A DNA stretch of 64,000 nt from assembly GCF_016612865.1 (NCBI RefSeq), contig NZ_JAENZZ010000001.1, positions 496,001 to 560,000 on the forward strand, read 5' to 3'. Position numbers and translations under genes: made by a program. The stretch comes from Blastococcus sp. TML/M2B (GTDB taxonomy: Bacteria; Actinomycetota; Actinomycetes; Mycobacteriales; Geodermatophilaceae). Of this stretch, positions 16,374 to 25,524 are shown piece after piece (the stretch's first letter is position 1; each line of letters opens with the position of its first letter). Below the pieces are notes generated by a model. It saw only the letters and a list, made by a program, of their open reading frames with translations, had not been told where the DNA came from and searched no databases.

Positions 16374-17213
16374 GTGACAGGTCGGTTGGTGCTGGGCGGC
16401 GCGCCCCTCGGGCAGCCCGGTGACGTCGGACCGCGGCTGCGCTCGGTGATGGAGACCGCCGACGTGCTCGCCGTCGAGGACACCCGGCGCCTGCACCGGC
16501 TGGCCTCCGACCTCGGCGTCACCTTCACCGGCCGCGTGGTGACCTTCCACGAGTCGGTGGAGCAGCAGCGGCTGCCCGGGCTGATGAGCGCCCTGGCCGA
16601 CGGCGCGACGGTCCTGCTGCTCACCGACGCGGGCATGCCGTCGGTCTCCGACCCCGGGTACACGCTGGTGCGCGCGGCGATCGACGCCGGCATCGCCGTG
16701 ACCTCGGTGCCCGGCCCGTCCGCGGTGACCACCGCGCTGGCCGTCTCCGGGCTGCCGGTCGACCGGTTCTGCTTCGAGGGCTTCCTGCCGCGCAAGGCCG
16801 GTGAGCGCCGGGCGCGCTTCACCGGGCTGGCCGGCGAGCCGCGCACGATGGTCTTCTTCGAGTCGCCGCACCGCCTCGCCGACGCCCTCGCCGACGCCGC
16901 CGCCGTCCTCGGGGAGGACCGTCCTGCCGCGGTGTGCCGGGAGCTCACCAAGACCTACGAGGAGATCCGCCGCGGCACGCTGGCCGAGCTCGCCGCCTGG
17001 GCCGCCGACGGCGTCAAGGGCGAGATCACGCTGGTGGTGGGCGGCGCGCCTCCTCGGGCCGTCACGCTGACGCCGGCCGAGCTCGCGGCGGAGGTCGCCG
17101 CCGAGGAGGCGGCCGGCGCGACCCGCAAGGACGCGATCCGCGCCGTCGTCGAGCGCACCGGCCTGCCCCGCCGGGACGTCTACGACGCCGTCGTCGCCCA
17201 CAAGGGCGCCTGA
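16374..17213 (+). CDS. rsmI: 16S rRNA (cytidine1402-2'-O)-methyltransferase RsmI
   Basis: The 279-aa tetrapyrrole-methylase-fold protein contains LVLGGAPLGQPGDVGPR, LAVEDTRRLHRL, LLTDAGMPSVSDPG (the AdoMet loop), VPGPSAVTTALAVSGLP, GFLPRKAGERR and FFESPHRL. A C-terminal winged extension includes TRKDAIRAVVERTGLPRRDVYD. RsmI 2'-O-methylates C1402 of 16S rRNA in the decoding centre. The GTG start lies six bases after a CAGGCT hexamer, which favours leaderless initiation. The gene is followed by a 60-bp palindromic repeat. Confidence 0.96.
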   Translation: MTGRLVLGGAPLGQPGDVGPRLRSVMETADVLAVEDTRRLHRLASDLGVTFTGRVVTFHESVEQQRLPGLMSALADGATVLLLTDAGMPSVSDPGYTLVRAAIDAGIAVTSVPGPSAVTTALAVSGLPVDRFCFEGFLPRKAGERRARFTGLAGEPRTMVFFESPHRLADALADAAAVLGEDRPAAVCRELTKTYEEIRRGTLAELAAWAADGVKGEITLVVGGAPPRAVTLTPAELAAEVAAEEAAGATRKDAIRAVVERTGLPRRDVYDAVVAHKGA

Positions 17214-17231
17214 CCCGCGCCCCCAGCGCTC

Positions 17232-17291
17232 GAGAGTGCGCTGCGCGGGCCCATCCGCGCCGGATGGCCCCGACAACTGCACGCTCGCGGC
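17232..17291. repeat. 60-bp imperfect palindromic repeat, copy A
   Basis: It begins GAGAGTGCG and ends TGCACGCTCGCGGC, with an inner palindrome around CCATCCGCGCCGGATGG. It aligns over its whole length with the element at 18221 (about four in five bases identical by eye). The two copies bracket the DUF559-type gene exactly, one on each side, in the same orientation. Confidence 0.7.
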
Positions 17292-17343
17292 GGGTTGTGG
17301 ATGACGGGCACGCCCCGGGTGCCGGGCCCGCCAGGGTGTCCCG

Positions 17344-18222
17344 GTGTCCCGGACGCCGTCGCAGCCCCCCGCGCTGCTCACCGCGGAGCCGTTCCTCGGC
17401 TGGTGGGCCGTCGACGAGGGGTTGCTCACCCCCGATCAGCTGCGCAGCAGTGCCTGGCGGGCGGTGTTCCGAGGCGTCTACCTGCACCGTGACGTCACGC
17501 TGACCCACGAGGTGCGGGCCCGCGCCGCGTGCGTCCTCCTGCCCTTCGCCGTCGTGAGCGGGAGGAGCGCGGCGGTGCTCTGGGGCGTGGAGCTCGCCGC
17601 CGCGGACGACGACGTCGAGGTCACGGTCCCGCCGCGGTCGCACCCGGTCCGCAGGCCCGGCCTGAGCGTGCGTCGCGCCGCTCTCCCGCCGGCTGAGCGG
17701 GCCTCGCGTCACGGCATGCCGGTGACCTCGCCAGAGGCGACGGCGGTCCGCCTCGCCGGGTTGCTGTCCGGGGACGCAGCCGTCGTCGCCGTCGACCGGA
17801 TGGTCGACAGCGGTCAGGCGGACCTGGGCCGGGTCCGGGCGCTCGCGGCCGTCGCCCGGGGCCGTGGTGCCGCTCGGGCGCGGACGGCGTGCACGCTGGC
17901 GGACGGGCTGGCCCAGTCTCCTCCGGAGACCCGCGTGCGGCTGCTCCTGCGCCGGAGCGGGCTGCCGGCGCCGATCGCCCAGCACCGCGTCGTCGACGAC
18001 CGGGGGCGCTTCGTGGCGCGCGTCGACTTCGCCTGGCCCGAGCAGCGGATCGCTCTGGAGTACGACGGGCGGTGGCACGGGGAGCCCGGCCAGTTCGCGA
18101 AGGACCGCGCGCGGCTCAACCGGCTGACGGCTGCGGGTTGGCGGGTCGTCTTCGTGACGGCCGAGGACCTGCGCCACCCGGCGCAGCTCATCGCGAGGGT
18201 CGCCGCGGCCCTCGTGGCGTGA
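17344..18222 (+). CDS. DUF559-type protein with AbiEi-like N-terminus (endonuclease-like fold)
   Basis: The 292-residue protein's N-terminal part (about 1-60: LTPDQLRSSAWRAVFRGVYLH) resembles the wHTH start of AbiEi/type IV antitoxin-like proteins. The C-terminal part (about 195-290) has the very-short-patch-repair/DUF559 pattern: ETRVRLLLRRSGLP, a D in ARVDFAWPEQRIALEYDG, then HLN-type continuation RLTAAGWRVVFVTAEDL. The E...D...ExD arrangement suggests a PD-(D/E)XK nuclease fold. The function is unknown; such genes are multicopy in many actinobacteria. It is flanked by two palindromic repeats and starts at GTG. Confidence 0.78.
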   Translation: MSRTPSQPPALLTAEPFLGWWAVDEGLLTPDQLRSSAWRAVFRGVYLHRDVTLTHEVRARAACVLLPFAVVSGRSAAVLWGVELAAADDDVEVTVPPRSHPVRRPGLSVRRAALPPAERASRHGMPVTSPEATAVRLAGLLSGDAAVVAVDRMVDSGQADLGRVRALAAVARGRGAARARTACTLADGLAQSPPETRVRLLLRRSGLPAPIAQHRVVDDRGRFVARVDFAWPEQRIALEYDGRWHGEPGQFAKDRARLNRLTAAGWRVVFVTAEDLRHPAQLIARVAAALVA

Positions 18223-18280
18223 GTGTGCGGAAAGCGGGCTCATCCCCGCGGGATGGGCCCGCGAAATGCACTCTCGCGGC
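18221..18280. repeat. 60-bp imperfect palindromic repeat, copy B
   Basis: It begins GAGTGTGCGG within the stop codon of the DUF559-type gene and ends TGCACTCTCGCGGC. The arms CGGGCTCATCCC and GGGATGGGCCCG form a strong hairpin. It ends five bases before the convergent corA stop and so probably also acts as a bidirectional terminator. Copy A is at 17232. Confidence 0.72.
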
Positions 18281-18284
18281 CGGG

Positions 18285-19427
18285 CTAGAGCCAGCCGTTG
18301 CGCTTGAAGCCGCGGTGCAGCAGCAGGCAGGACACCAGGATCACCAGGAGGACGACGGGGTAGCCGTAGCGGGTGCCGAGCTCGGGCATGTGCTCGAAGT
18401 TCATCCCGTAGATGCCGGCGATCGCGGTCGGGACGGCGATGATGCCGGCCCAGGCGGAGATCTTGCGCATGTCCTCGTTGTCGGCCATCGAGGTGCGCGC
18501 CAGCGACGCCTGGAGGATCGAGGTGAGCAGCTCGTCGAGGCCGGCCACCTGGTCGCGCACCCGGATGGCGTGGTCGAGCACGTCGCGGAAGTAGGAGCGC
18601 ATCGCCTGCGGGACGACATCGATCTCCCGCTCGGCCAGCTTCTGCAGCGGCACCTCCAGCGGGGAGACCGCCCGGCGCAGCGACATCAGCTCCCGCTTGA
18701 GCTGGTACAGCCGGCCGATGTCGTCGGTCCGCGACGGGCTGAAGACCGAGGCCTCGAGCTCGTCGACGTCGTCCTCGACCGCGCCGGCGACGTCGACGAA
18801 CGTGTCCACCACCAGGTCGGCGACGGCGTAGAGGACGGCGGCCGGGCCCAGGCACAGCAGGTCGCGCTGCTCCTCCAGCCGGTGCCGCAGGTCGCCGAGC
18901 TCGCTGTGGTGCCCGTGCCGGACGGTGATCACGTAGCGCGGCCCGAGGAAGACCATGACCTCGCCGGTGTCCACCACCTCGCTGGTCGCGGTCAGCTCCT
19001 CGTGCTCCACGTAGGTCGCCGTCTTCAGCACCATGAACAGCGCCTCGTCGTAGCGCTCCAGCTTGGGCCGCTGGTGGGCGTAGACGGCGTCCTCCACGGC
19101 CAGCGGGTGCAGCGCGTAGCGCCGGGCGATCGCCGCGAGCTCGTCCTCGGTCGGCTCGTAGAGCCCCAGCCACACGAAGCCGCCGGTCCGCTCCGCGACG
19201 TGGAGGGCCTCCTCGGGCTCCACCGCGGCCTGCCGCTCGCCGTCCACGTAGACGGCGCAGTCGACGACGGCCGGGGTGCCGGGGGCGCGGGTCGGCGTCC
19301 GCGGCTCGCGGCCGGCCGGGCGGGGGCGGGGGTTCGGCGGCCCGTCGGTCGTCTCCGGGCCGGCGGCGCGGTCGGGCAGCGGCGGGGTCGACGGCGGGGG
19401 CGGGGGCGGGGTGCCGGCGCTGCTCAT
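18285..19427 (-). CDS. corA: CorA-family magnesium/cobalt transporter
   Basis: The 380-aa protein has a Pro-rich N-terminus (about 1-50) and a cytosolic alpha/beta domain (VDCAVYVDGER, HPLAVEDAV, YDEALFMVLKTA). A long helical stalk follows (LYAVADLVVDTFVDVAGAVEDDVDELEASVF, YQLKRELMSLRRAVSPL). The two C-terminal membrane helices carry the YGMNF selectivity motif (about 341-343) and end in the basic RGFKRNGWL. CorA forms pentameric divalent-cation channels in the plasma membrane. The Pro-rich extension is not usual and is probably disordered. It is divergent from the membrane protein at 19590. Confidence 0.95.
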   Translation of the reverse strand: MSSAGTPPPPPPSTPPLPDRAAGPETTDGPPNPRPRPAGREPRTPTRAPGTPAVVDCAVYVDGERQAAVEPEEALHVAERTGGFVWLGLYEPTEDELAAIARRYALHPLAVEDAVYAHQRPKLERYDEALFMVLKTATYVEHEELTATSEVVDTGEVMVFLGPRYVITVRHGHHSELGDLRHRLEEQRDLLCLGPAAVLYAVADLVVDTFVDVAGAVEDDVDELEASVFSPSRTDDIGRLYQLKRELMSLRRAVSPLEVPLQKLAEREIDVVPQAMRSYFRDVLDHAIRVRDQVAGLDELLTSILQASLARTSMADNEDMRKISAWAGIIAVPTAIAGIYGMNFEHMPELGTRYGYPVVLLVILVSCLLLHRGFKRNGWL

Positions 19428-19589
19428 CGGGCTTTTCCTCGGGACCGGGCGTCCGCAGCGTAGGCGCGCCGCGCGGGGCGAGCGGGCGGCTCACCCGTCG
19501 GGGTGGGGCCCGGCGCTGCGGCCCTCCAGCACGGGCGGGAACGCGACGAGCCCTCCGGGGACAGTTCGGACCGGTCAGGGGAGCTCGGC

Positions 19590-20246
19590 GTGGCGATCGA
19601 CGTGCACGGCATGCGCGGTGCGTTCGCGGGCCCGCGTCTCGCGCTCCCGCTCCGCCCCCTCGGCACCGGCACGGCGCGGCGCCGCCCGCCCGTGACCGCC
19701 CTGCTCACCGGCGCCCTCGCCGTCGTCGAGGCCGTCGCCCTGCTCGCGGTCGCGCTGCACGGGCTGGACGGCCTGCTCGGCGGGCCGTCGCGCCCCGCCG
19801 GCCCGGTCGTCGCCGTCGGCCTGCTCCTGCTGGCGGCGTGGATCGTGCTGGCGGCCGGCAGCGGCGCCGCGGTGGTCGACGGCTCCGGTCGCCGGATGCT
19901 GGTCGGCGTCGCCGTCGGCGAGCTGGCGCTGGTCGCGCTGCTCGGCGTCGCGGCGCTCCTCGTCCCCGTCGCCCTGCCCCTCGCGCTCCCGGGTGCGCTC
20001 CTGCTGGCCGTGTCGGTCCCGGTCGGCAAGCTGCTGCTGGCCGGCTCGCCGTCGGTGGCGGCGTGGCTGGCGGCCGGTCCCCGCGTCGTCGAGCGGCGTC
20101 CCGACCCCGCGGTCGCGCACCGCGGCCTGGCGACGGCGACCCTCGCCGTCATCGGCCTGGCCCTCGGCGCCCTCGCGCTGGTCGGCCCGGTGGACGACCC
20201 GCTGGGCCCGGGCGACATCGCCTCCACGACCGTTACCGCGCACTGA
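19590..20246 (+). CDS. Multi-pass membrane protein of unknown function
   Basis: The protein of about 218 residues has five or six hydrophobic helices (ALLTGALAVVEAVALLAVALHGL, VVAVGLLLLAAWIVLAAGSGAAVV, LVGVAVGELALVALLGVAALLVPVAL, ALLLAVSVPVGKLLLAG, ATLAVIGLALGALALVGPV). The N- and C-termini are short and polar. A GGGGAG Shine-Dalgarno six bases before GTG 19590 decides the start. It is the first gene before metG, with 48 bases between them. I recognise no family; transport or envelope roles are guesses. Confidence 0.7.
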   Translation: MAIDVHGMRGAFAGPRLALPLRPLGTGTARRRPPVTALLTGALAVVEAVALLAVALHGLDGLLGGPSRPAGPVVAVGLLLLAAWIVLAAGSGAAVVDGSGRRMLVGVAVGELALVALLGVAALLVPVALPLALPGALLLAVSVPVGKLLLAGSPSVAAWLAAGPRVVERRPDPAVAHRGLATATLAVIGLALGALALVGPVDDPLGPGDIASTTVTAH

Positions 20247-20294
20247 CCCGACTGCCCGGGCAACCGGGTGGACGGGCCTCCGTACTGTTGTGCC

Positions 20295-22091
20295 GTGAGT
20301 GATCGCCACATCCTGACCGCGGTCGCCTGGCCCTACGCCAACGGCCCGCGGCACATCGGCCACGTCTCCGGGTTCGGAGTCCCCTCCGACGTCTTCAGCC
20401 GCTTCCAGCGGATGAGCGGCAACCGGGTGCTGATGGTGAGCGGCACCGACGAGCACGGCACGCCCATCACCGTGGCCGCCGACGCCGAGGGCGTGACGCC
20501 CCGGCAGATCGCCGACCGCAACAACCGGGTGATCGTCGACGACCTGCAGTCCCTCGGGCTGAGCTACGACCTGTTCACGCGGACGACGACGGCCAACCAC
20601 GCCGCCGTCAGCCAGGAGATCTTCCTGGGCCTGCTGAAGAACGGCTACGTGTTCCCGAAGACGACGCTCGGCGCGATCAGCCCGTCGACCGGGCGCACCC
20701 TGCCCGACCGCTACATCGAGGGCACCTGCCCGATCTGCGGCTACGACGGCGCGCGCGGCGACCAGTGCGACAACTGCGGCAACCAGCTCGACCCGACCGA
20801 CCTGGTCAACCCGGTCAGCAAGATCAACGGTGAGACGCCGAAGTTCGTCGAGAGCGAGCACTACTTCCTCGACCTGCCGGCGTTCACCCGCGCGCTGGGC
20901 GACTGGCTGGCGACGCGGAAGAACTGGCGCTCGAACGTCCTCAACTTCAGCGTCAACCTGCTCGAGGACCTCAAGCCGCGCAGCTACACCCGCGACATCG
21001 ACTGGGGCGTCGCGGTGCCGCTGGACGGCTGGCGCGACCGGCCCGACAAGCGCATCTACGTCTGGTTCGACGCCGTGGTCGGGTACCTGTCGGCGTCGAT
21101 CGAGTGGGCTCGCCGCTCCGGGGACCCGGAGGCCTGGCGCCAGTGGTGGCAGTCGCCGGACGCCGACGCCTACTACTTCATGGGCAAGGACAACATCGTC
21201 TTCCACTCCGAGATCTGGCCGGCCCAGCTGCTCGGTTACAACGGCGAGGGCGACAAGGGCGGGACGCCGGGCTCCTACGGCCGGCTGAACCTGCCGACCG
21301 AGGTGGTCTCCAGCGAGTTCCTCACCATGGAGGGCCGCAAGTTCTCCTCCTCGCGGAACGTCGTCATCTACGTGCGCGACTTCCTCGCCCGGTACGACGC
21401 CGACGCGCTGCGCTACTTCATCGCCGCCGCCGGCCCGGAGAACCAGGACACCGACTTCACCTGGTCGGAGTTCGTCCGCCGCAACAACGACGAGCTGGTC
21501 GCGGGCTGGGGCAACCTGGTCAACCGCACGGTGTCGATGGCGGCGAAGAACGTCGGCGCGATCCCGACGCCGGGCGAGCTGACCGACGCCGACCGCGCGC
21601 TGCTGGCCTCGACGTCGTCGGCGTTCGGGCCGATCGGCGAACTGCTCGGCCGCAACCGGCAGAAGGCCGCGGCGACCGAGGCGATGCGCGTCGTCGGCGA
21701 GGCGAACAAGTACCTGTCGGACCAGGCGCCGTGGAAGCTCAAGGAGGACCCGGCCCGCCGGGACACCGTGCTGCACACGGCCCTCCAGGCGATCAGCGAC
21801 TGCAACGCGCTGCTCACCCCGTTCCTCCCGCACTCGGCGCAGAAGGTGCACGAGCTGCTCGGGGGCGAGGGCGTGTGGTCGCCGGCGCCGCAGATCGTGG
21901 AGACCACGGATCTCGACGACGGCTCTCCCTACCCGATCATCACCGGCGACTACGCGGGCGCCGCGGCGACGTGGGGCTCGCGCCCGCTGCCGTCGGGGAG
22001 CCCGCTGAGCGCTCCGACGCCGATCTTCAAGAAGCTCGACGACTCGGTGGTGGAGGAGGAGCTGGCCCGCCTCGAAGAGGGCTCCGCGTGA
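20295..22091 (+). CDS. metG: Methionyl-tRNA synthetase
   Basis: The 598-aa class I synthetase has HIGH at residues 20-23 and the zinc knuckle [18 protein letters not shown]. It also has [29 protein letters not shown] and the KMSKS-equivalent KFSSS near residue 349. The anticodon-binding helical domain follows, without the C-terminal EMAP/Trbp111 extension. It charges tRNA-Met. A TACTGT hexamer six bases before the GTG suggests a leaderless mRNA. It forms a run with tatD and, further on, rpfB-ksgA-ispE, the usual actinobacterial order. Confidence 0.97.
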   Translation: MSDRHILTAVAWPYANGPRHIGHVSGFGVPSDVFSRFQRMSGNRVLMVSGTDEHGTPITVAADAEGVTPRQIADRNNRVIVDDLQSLGLSYDLFTRTTTANHAAVSQEIFLGLLKNGYVFPKTTLGAISPSTGRTLPDRYIEGTCPICGYDGARGDQCDNCGNQLDPTDLVNPVSKINGETPKFVESEHYFLDLPAFTRALGDWLATRKNWRSNVLNFSVNLLEDLKPRSYTRDIDWGVAVPLDGWRDRPDKRIYVWFDAVVGYLSASIEWARRSGDPEAWRQWWQSPDADAYYFMGKDNIVFHSEIWPAQLLGYNGEGDKGGTPGSYGRLNLPTEVVSSEFLTMEGRKFSSSRNVVIYVRDFLARYDADALRYFIAAAGPENQDTDFTWSEFVRRNNDELVAGWGNLVNRTVSMAAKNVGAIPTPGELTDADRALLASTSSAFGPIGELLGRNRQKAAATEAMRVVGEANKYLSDQAPWKLKEDPARRDTVLHTALQAISDCNALLTPFLPHSAQKVHELLGGEGVWSPAPQIVETTDLDDGSPYPIITGDYAGAAATWGSRPLPSGSPLSAPTPIFKKLDDSVVEEELARLEEGSA

Positions 22092-22092
22092 C

Positions 22093-22114
22093 GGCAGTAA
22101 TGGCCATTTCTGCC
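22093..22114. repeat. 22-bp palindromic repeat (GGCAG...GGCCAT...CTGCC), copy 1
   Basis: The palindrome is centred on ATGGCCAT with arms GGCAG/CTGCC and one mismatch. It starts two bases after the metG stop, within the 37-base metG-tatD gap. The same sequence, with substitutions only in the middle, recurs inside the terminator hairpin after mfd (60113-60134). Confidence 0.65.
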
Positions 22115-22128
22115 CTCGGGGGGCGTGC

Positions 22129-23025
22129 GTGAGCCGGTCGGCCTCGTCGCGGGCCAACCGGCGCGGTGAGCCGCCGCCGTCCCCGGAGCCGCTGCCGGCG
22201 CCGGCGCTGGACAGCCACACGCATCTGGACATCGTGCTGGGGGAGCGGCCGGCGGACGACGAGCACGGCGAGTGGGCGTCCGACGCCGCCGTGGACGCCG
22301 AGATCGCGGCCGCGGCGGCGGTGAACGTGACCCGGCTGGTCCAGGTCGGTGTCGACGTCGCCTCATCGCGCTGGTCGGCGGCCCTGGCCGCGCGGCACCC
22401 GTCGGTGCTGGCCGCCGTGGCGCTGCACCCGAACGAGGCGGGGGCAGGGAAGGCGACCGACGAGGCGCTGGCCGAGATCGACCGGCTGGCCGCGCTGCCG
22501 CGGGTGCGGGCCGTGGGGGAGACCGGCCTGGACCGCTTCCGCACCGGCCCCGAGGGCTGGGCCGCGCAGGAGGCGTCGTTCCGGGCGCACATCCGGATCG
22601 CGAAGGAGCACGGCGTCGCCCTGGTCATCCACGACCGGGACGCCCACGACGAGATCCTCCGCGTGCTGGACGACGAGGGCGCGCCCGAGCACACCGTCTT
22701 CCACTGCTTCTCCGGTGACGCCGCGTTCGCGAAGGCCTGCGTCGCGCGGGGCTTCGTGCTGTCGTTCGCCGGCACCCTGACCTTCGGCAACGCCGGCTAC
22801 CTGCGCGAGGCCGCCGCTCTCACCCCGGCCGAGCAGCTCCTGGTCGAGACCGACTCGCCCTTCCTCACGCCGGTCCCGCACCGCGGCCGCCCGAACGCCT
22901 CCCGCCTGGTGCCGCACACGGTCCGCGCCCTCGCCGAGGTCACCGGCACCGACCTCGAGGAGCTCTGCCACCAGCTCACCCGCAACGCAGAACGCGTCTT
23001 CGGCTCGTGGGAGACCGGCACCTGA
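22129..23025 (+). CDS. tatD: TatD-family hydrolase
   Basis: The 298-residue TIM-barrel metallohydrolase has metal ligands in DSHTHLD (HxH), GETGLD (Glu), VIHDRDAH (His), FHCFSG (His) and ETDSPFLTP (Asp). The closing RPNASRLVPHTVRALAEVTG and NAERVF are typical. TatD proteins are Mg-dependent DNases or RNA/DNA 3'-end processing enzymes in the cytosol. The first 25 residues are a polar, Pro-rich extension. It follows metG by 37 bases, as in most actinobacteria. Confidence 0.94.
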   Translation: MSRSASSRANRRGEPPPSPEPLPAPALDSHTHLDIVLGERPADDEHGEWASDAAVDAEIAAAAAVNVTRLVQVGVDVASSRWSAALAARHPSVLAAVALHPNEAGAGKATDEALAEIDRLAALPRVRAVGETGLDRFRTGPEGWAAQEASFRAHIRIAKEHGVALVIHDRDAHDEILRVLDDEGAPEHTVFHCFSGDAAFAKACVARGFVLSFAGTLTFGNAGYLREAAALTPAEQLLVETDSPFLTPVPHRGRPNASRLVPHTVRALAEVTGTDLEELCHQLTRNAERVFGSWETGT

Positions 23026-23052
23026 GCCGACCTCGCGTCAGCGGGTCGTGAC

Positions 23053-23136
23053 GAGCGGGGGCCCGGAGGGTCCCCCGAGGAACGACGGGGAGCAACCCGC
23101 GGAGCGGTCCCGACGACGGGGGCCCGGAGGGTCCCC
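23053..23136. repeat. Two direct copies of a GC-rich palindromic repeat
   Basis: The core GGGGGCCCGGAGGGTCCCC occurs at 23057-23075 and 23118-23136, each preceded by ACGA(G)C and followed by a GAGG/AGAGG stretch. They fill the 191-bp gap between tatD and the next gene. Inverted copies occur at 31898 and 31984. Confidence 0.65.
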
Positions 23137-23216
23137 AGAGGAGGGACGGGGGCGGCTCAGCGGCGCAGGGGAACGGCACGTGGCCGCGGTGTCGCCCGGA
23201 GGGCGACAATGACAGG

Positions 23217-24056
23217 GTGGGCCGCCTCATCGCCGTCGTGCTGTTCATCGCCCTGCTGGTGCCGGGCGTGCTGCTGTCGCGTGCCTGGGCGCGGGCGGCC
23301 GACCGGCGGGCGGTGGCCGGCGGGTCCGTGGAGCTGGTCGAACCGACGGCCGAGGGCGCGGCGGCGCTGACCCAGCAGGCGCAGCACGGGCGCCGCTGGC
23401 GGCGGCTGGGCCTGCTGCTGGGGATCGCCGGGATCGTGGGCGTCCTCGTGCTGGTGGGGGAGTCGTCGGTCTTCTTGTGGGTGCCGATCCTGGTGCTCGG
23501 GCTGCTGGCCGGCGTCCTGCTGGCGGAGGTGACCCGGCCGCGGCCGCGCTGGGCGGTGGCCCAGCCGCACCGGCGGCCGCGCCGGGCGGAGCTGATCTCG
23601 GCCTGGCTGGTGTGGACGATGCGGCTGGAGGTCGTCGCGGTGATCGCGACGGCGGCCTGGCTGTGGTCGGGCGAGGAGGTCGGCGCGGCGTTCGCGGGGA
23701 CGGCGGTGGCGGTGCCGGGCGTGGCCTGGGTGCTCGCCGAGCTGGCGCTGCTGCGGGCGGTCGTGCGCCCGCTGCCGGCCGCGGGCGCCGACGTGCCGGT
23801 GGACGAGGCGCTGCGCACCTGGACGGCGCACCTGGTCTCGGCGGCGACGGGCGTGCTGGCGCTGCTGCCGCTGGGCGCGCTGCTGCTCACCGCGGGCATC
23901 GACCGCGGCGACCGGGTGACCGAGCACTTCGACCTGCTGCCGGTGGGGCTGGTCGCCGGCGGCTTCTGCACCCTGTCGTCCGGGCTGGCGGTCGCGTTCT
24001 TCCTGGTGACGTGGCTGCGACCGGTGCGTGCCGGGGCCCGGGCGCTGGCGGGCTGA
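23217..24056 (+). CDS. Multi-pass membrane protein of unknown function
   Basis: The 279-aa protein starts with an N-terminal hydrophobic helix (LIAVVLFIALLVPGVLLS) and a short charged loop. Six or so further TM segments follow (LLLGIAGIVGVLVLV, VFLWVPILVLGLLAGVLLAEV, VVAVIATAAWLWSG, GTAVAVPGVAWVLAELALL, ATGVLALLPLGALLLTAGI, GLVAGGFCTLSSGLAVAFFLVTWL). No catalytic motif is visible. GTG 23217 gives the first TM. The GC-rich repeats lie directly upstream. I do not recognise the family. Confidence 0.72.
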   Translation: MGRLIAVVLFIALLVPGVLLSRAWARAADRRAVAGGSVELVEPTAEGAAALTQQAQHGRRWRRLGLLLGIAGIVGVLVLVGESSVFLWVPILVLGLLAGVLLAEVTRPRPRWAVAQPHRRPRRAELISAWLVWTMRLEVVAVIATAAWLWSGEEVGAAFAGTAVAVPGVAWVLAELALLRAVVRPLPAAGADVPVDEALRTWTAHLVSAATGVLALLPLGALLLTAGIDRGDRVTEHFDLLPVGLVAGGFCTLSSGLAVAFFLVTWLRPVRAGARALAG

Positions 24057-24417
24057 CGGGCGGGCGTGTGTGCCCCGAACGGCTGGATCCCACGCTGTGC
24101 GCTTGCTCACCCCGGCAGAGCGACGAGCGACGGTCCCGAGTTCCTGATCCCGGCACGGCTGTCACAGAACGTGTCGGCGCGTCCACATAGCGACATGGCG
24201 ACGGTCTGATTCACTCATCACGCACCGTTGCACCACGCACCGTGCTCGTTATCGTGTCGTGATCAGCCGGGGTGGAGGCCGCCCCGGGCCGAGCGCCCGA
24301 CCGGAACCGCAGGTTCCGGTCGAGCAGCCGACCCGGATGCGGACTGCAGCGGGCGCGCCGTCCACCGGCGGCGTGCCCACGTCCTCCTGCCCGGGTCCCG
24401 GAACCCCTGGATGTGCC
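24057..24417 (+). promoter_or_regulatory. rpfB upstream region with candidate promoter
   Basis: A -35-like TTGCAC (24228-24233) and a -10-like TATCGT (24250-24255) are separated by 16 bases. They would place the start of transcription near 24262, leaving a leader of about 155 bases before GTG 24418. Actinobacterial rpf genes are often preceded by a c-di-AMP (ydaO) riboswitch. I looked for its conserved blocks and did not find them, so any regulation here is of another kind or not visible. Confidence 0.4.
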
Positions 24418-25524
24418 GTGCGCCGCTCGCTCCGACTCAGCCTCTTCGCCCTCGTCCTGCTCGGACTCGTGGGCGGAACGCTGGCCTTCTTCGTCGCCCA
24501 GAAGTCGATCGTCCTCACGGTCGACGGCCAGGCCTCGCGCGTCGGCACCTACGCCGACACGGTGGCCGAGGTGCTGGACGAGGCAGGCCTGGAGCCCGCG
24601 GCCCACGACGTCGTGCTGCCGGCCGTCGACGCGGCCGTCGCGGACGGCGACACGGTCCTGCTCACCCGCGCCCGCCCGCTGAAGCTCACCGTGGACGGCG
24701 TCGAGCAGGAGATCTACGTGACCGCCCTGTCGGTGGACGAGGCGCTCGAGCAGCTCGGCCTGCGCGCCGACGGCCTGGTCCTCTCCGCGAGCCGCAGCGA
24801 GCGGCTGCCGCTGGACGGGATGAGCCTGGAGGTCACCACGCCCAAGGACGTCGTCCTCGCCGTGGACGGCCAGGAGCGCGTCGTCACCACCACCGCCGCC
24901 ACGGCCGGCGACCTGCTCGCCGAGCAGGGCATCGTGCTGAGCGCCACGGACCGCGCCACCGCCGAGGCCACGACGCCGCTGACCGCGGGCATGCGCCTGC
25001 AGGTCTACCGGGTGACCGTCACCGAAGTCACCGAGACCGTCGCCCTGCCGCACGAGACGGTGGAGACGCCGAACCCGGAGGCGACCGTCGGCGAGAAGAA
25101 GGTGACGACGCCGGGCGTCGACGGCCAGCAGACCGTCACCTACCGGATCACCGTGACCGATGGCGTCGAGACCGGCCGCGAGACCGTGAGCACCGTCGTG
25201 GACCGCGCCCCGGTCACCGAGCAGGTCGCCGTCGGCACCAAGCCGCGGCCGACCGCCAGCCCGTCCGCCGACGGGCTCAACTGGGCCGCGCTCGCCGCCT
25301 GCGAGTCCGGCGGCCGCCCCACCGCCGTCAGCAGCACCGGCAAGTACCACGGCCTGTACCAGTTCGGCGTCGGCACCTGGCAGTCCGTCGGCGGCACGGG
25401 GCTGCCCTCGCAGGCCAGCCCCGACGAGCAGACCTACCGCGCGCAGCTGCTGTACCAGCGCTCCGGTGCCGGCCAGTGGCCGGCACTGCGGCCCGCGGCT
25501 GTTCGGCTGATCGGGTCGCCCTGA
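24418..25524 (+). CDS. rpfB: Resuscitation-promoting factor RpfB-like protein
   Basis: The protein of about 368 residues has a signal-anchor ([23 protein letters not shown]). Three DUF348 repeats follow ([39 protein letters not shown]), then a G5 domain ([27 protein letters not shown]...[11 protein letters not shown]) and a C-terminal Rpf lysozyme-like domain. The Rpf domain carries the catalytic Glu in LAACESGG, then [15 protein letters not shown]. It cleaves peptidoglycan outside the cell to support regrowth. The frame is open to GTG 24259, but the candidate promoter overlaps that region, so GTG 24418 is preferred. It overlaps ksgA. Confidence 0.92.
   Translation: MRRSLRLSLFALVLLGLVGGTLAFFVAQKSIVLTVDGQASRVGTYADTVAEVLDEAGLEPAAHDVVLPAVDAAVADGDTVLLTRARPLKLTVDGVEQEIYVTALSVDEALEQLGLRADGLVLSASRSERLPLDGMSLEVTTPKDVVLAVDGQERVVTTTAATAGDLLAEQGIVLSATDRATAEATTPLTAGMRLQVYRVTVTEVTETVALPHETVETPNPEATVGEKKVTTPGVDGQQTVTYRITVTDGVETGRETVSTVVDRAPVTEQVAVGTKPRPTASPSADGLNWAALAACESGGRPTAVSSTGKYHGLYQFGVGTWQSVGGTGLPSQASPDEQTYRAQLLYQRSGAGQWPALRPAAVRLIGSP

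Noticed and set aside
13946-16951. Long minus-strand ORF joining enoyl-CoA hydratase and upstream sequence as one protein
   Set aside because: Only the last 264 residues have family similarity; the rest is an out-of-frame reading of pmt and its upstream region.
24057-24417. c-di-AMP (ydaO) riboswitch before rpfB
   Set aside because: Expected from other actinobacteria, but none of the conserved sequence blocks could be found in the leader.
24259-24417. RpfB start at GTG 24259
   Set aside because: It would coincide with the predicted transcription start and add a Pro-rich segment before the signal-anchor; kept only as an alternative.
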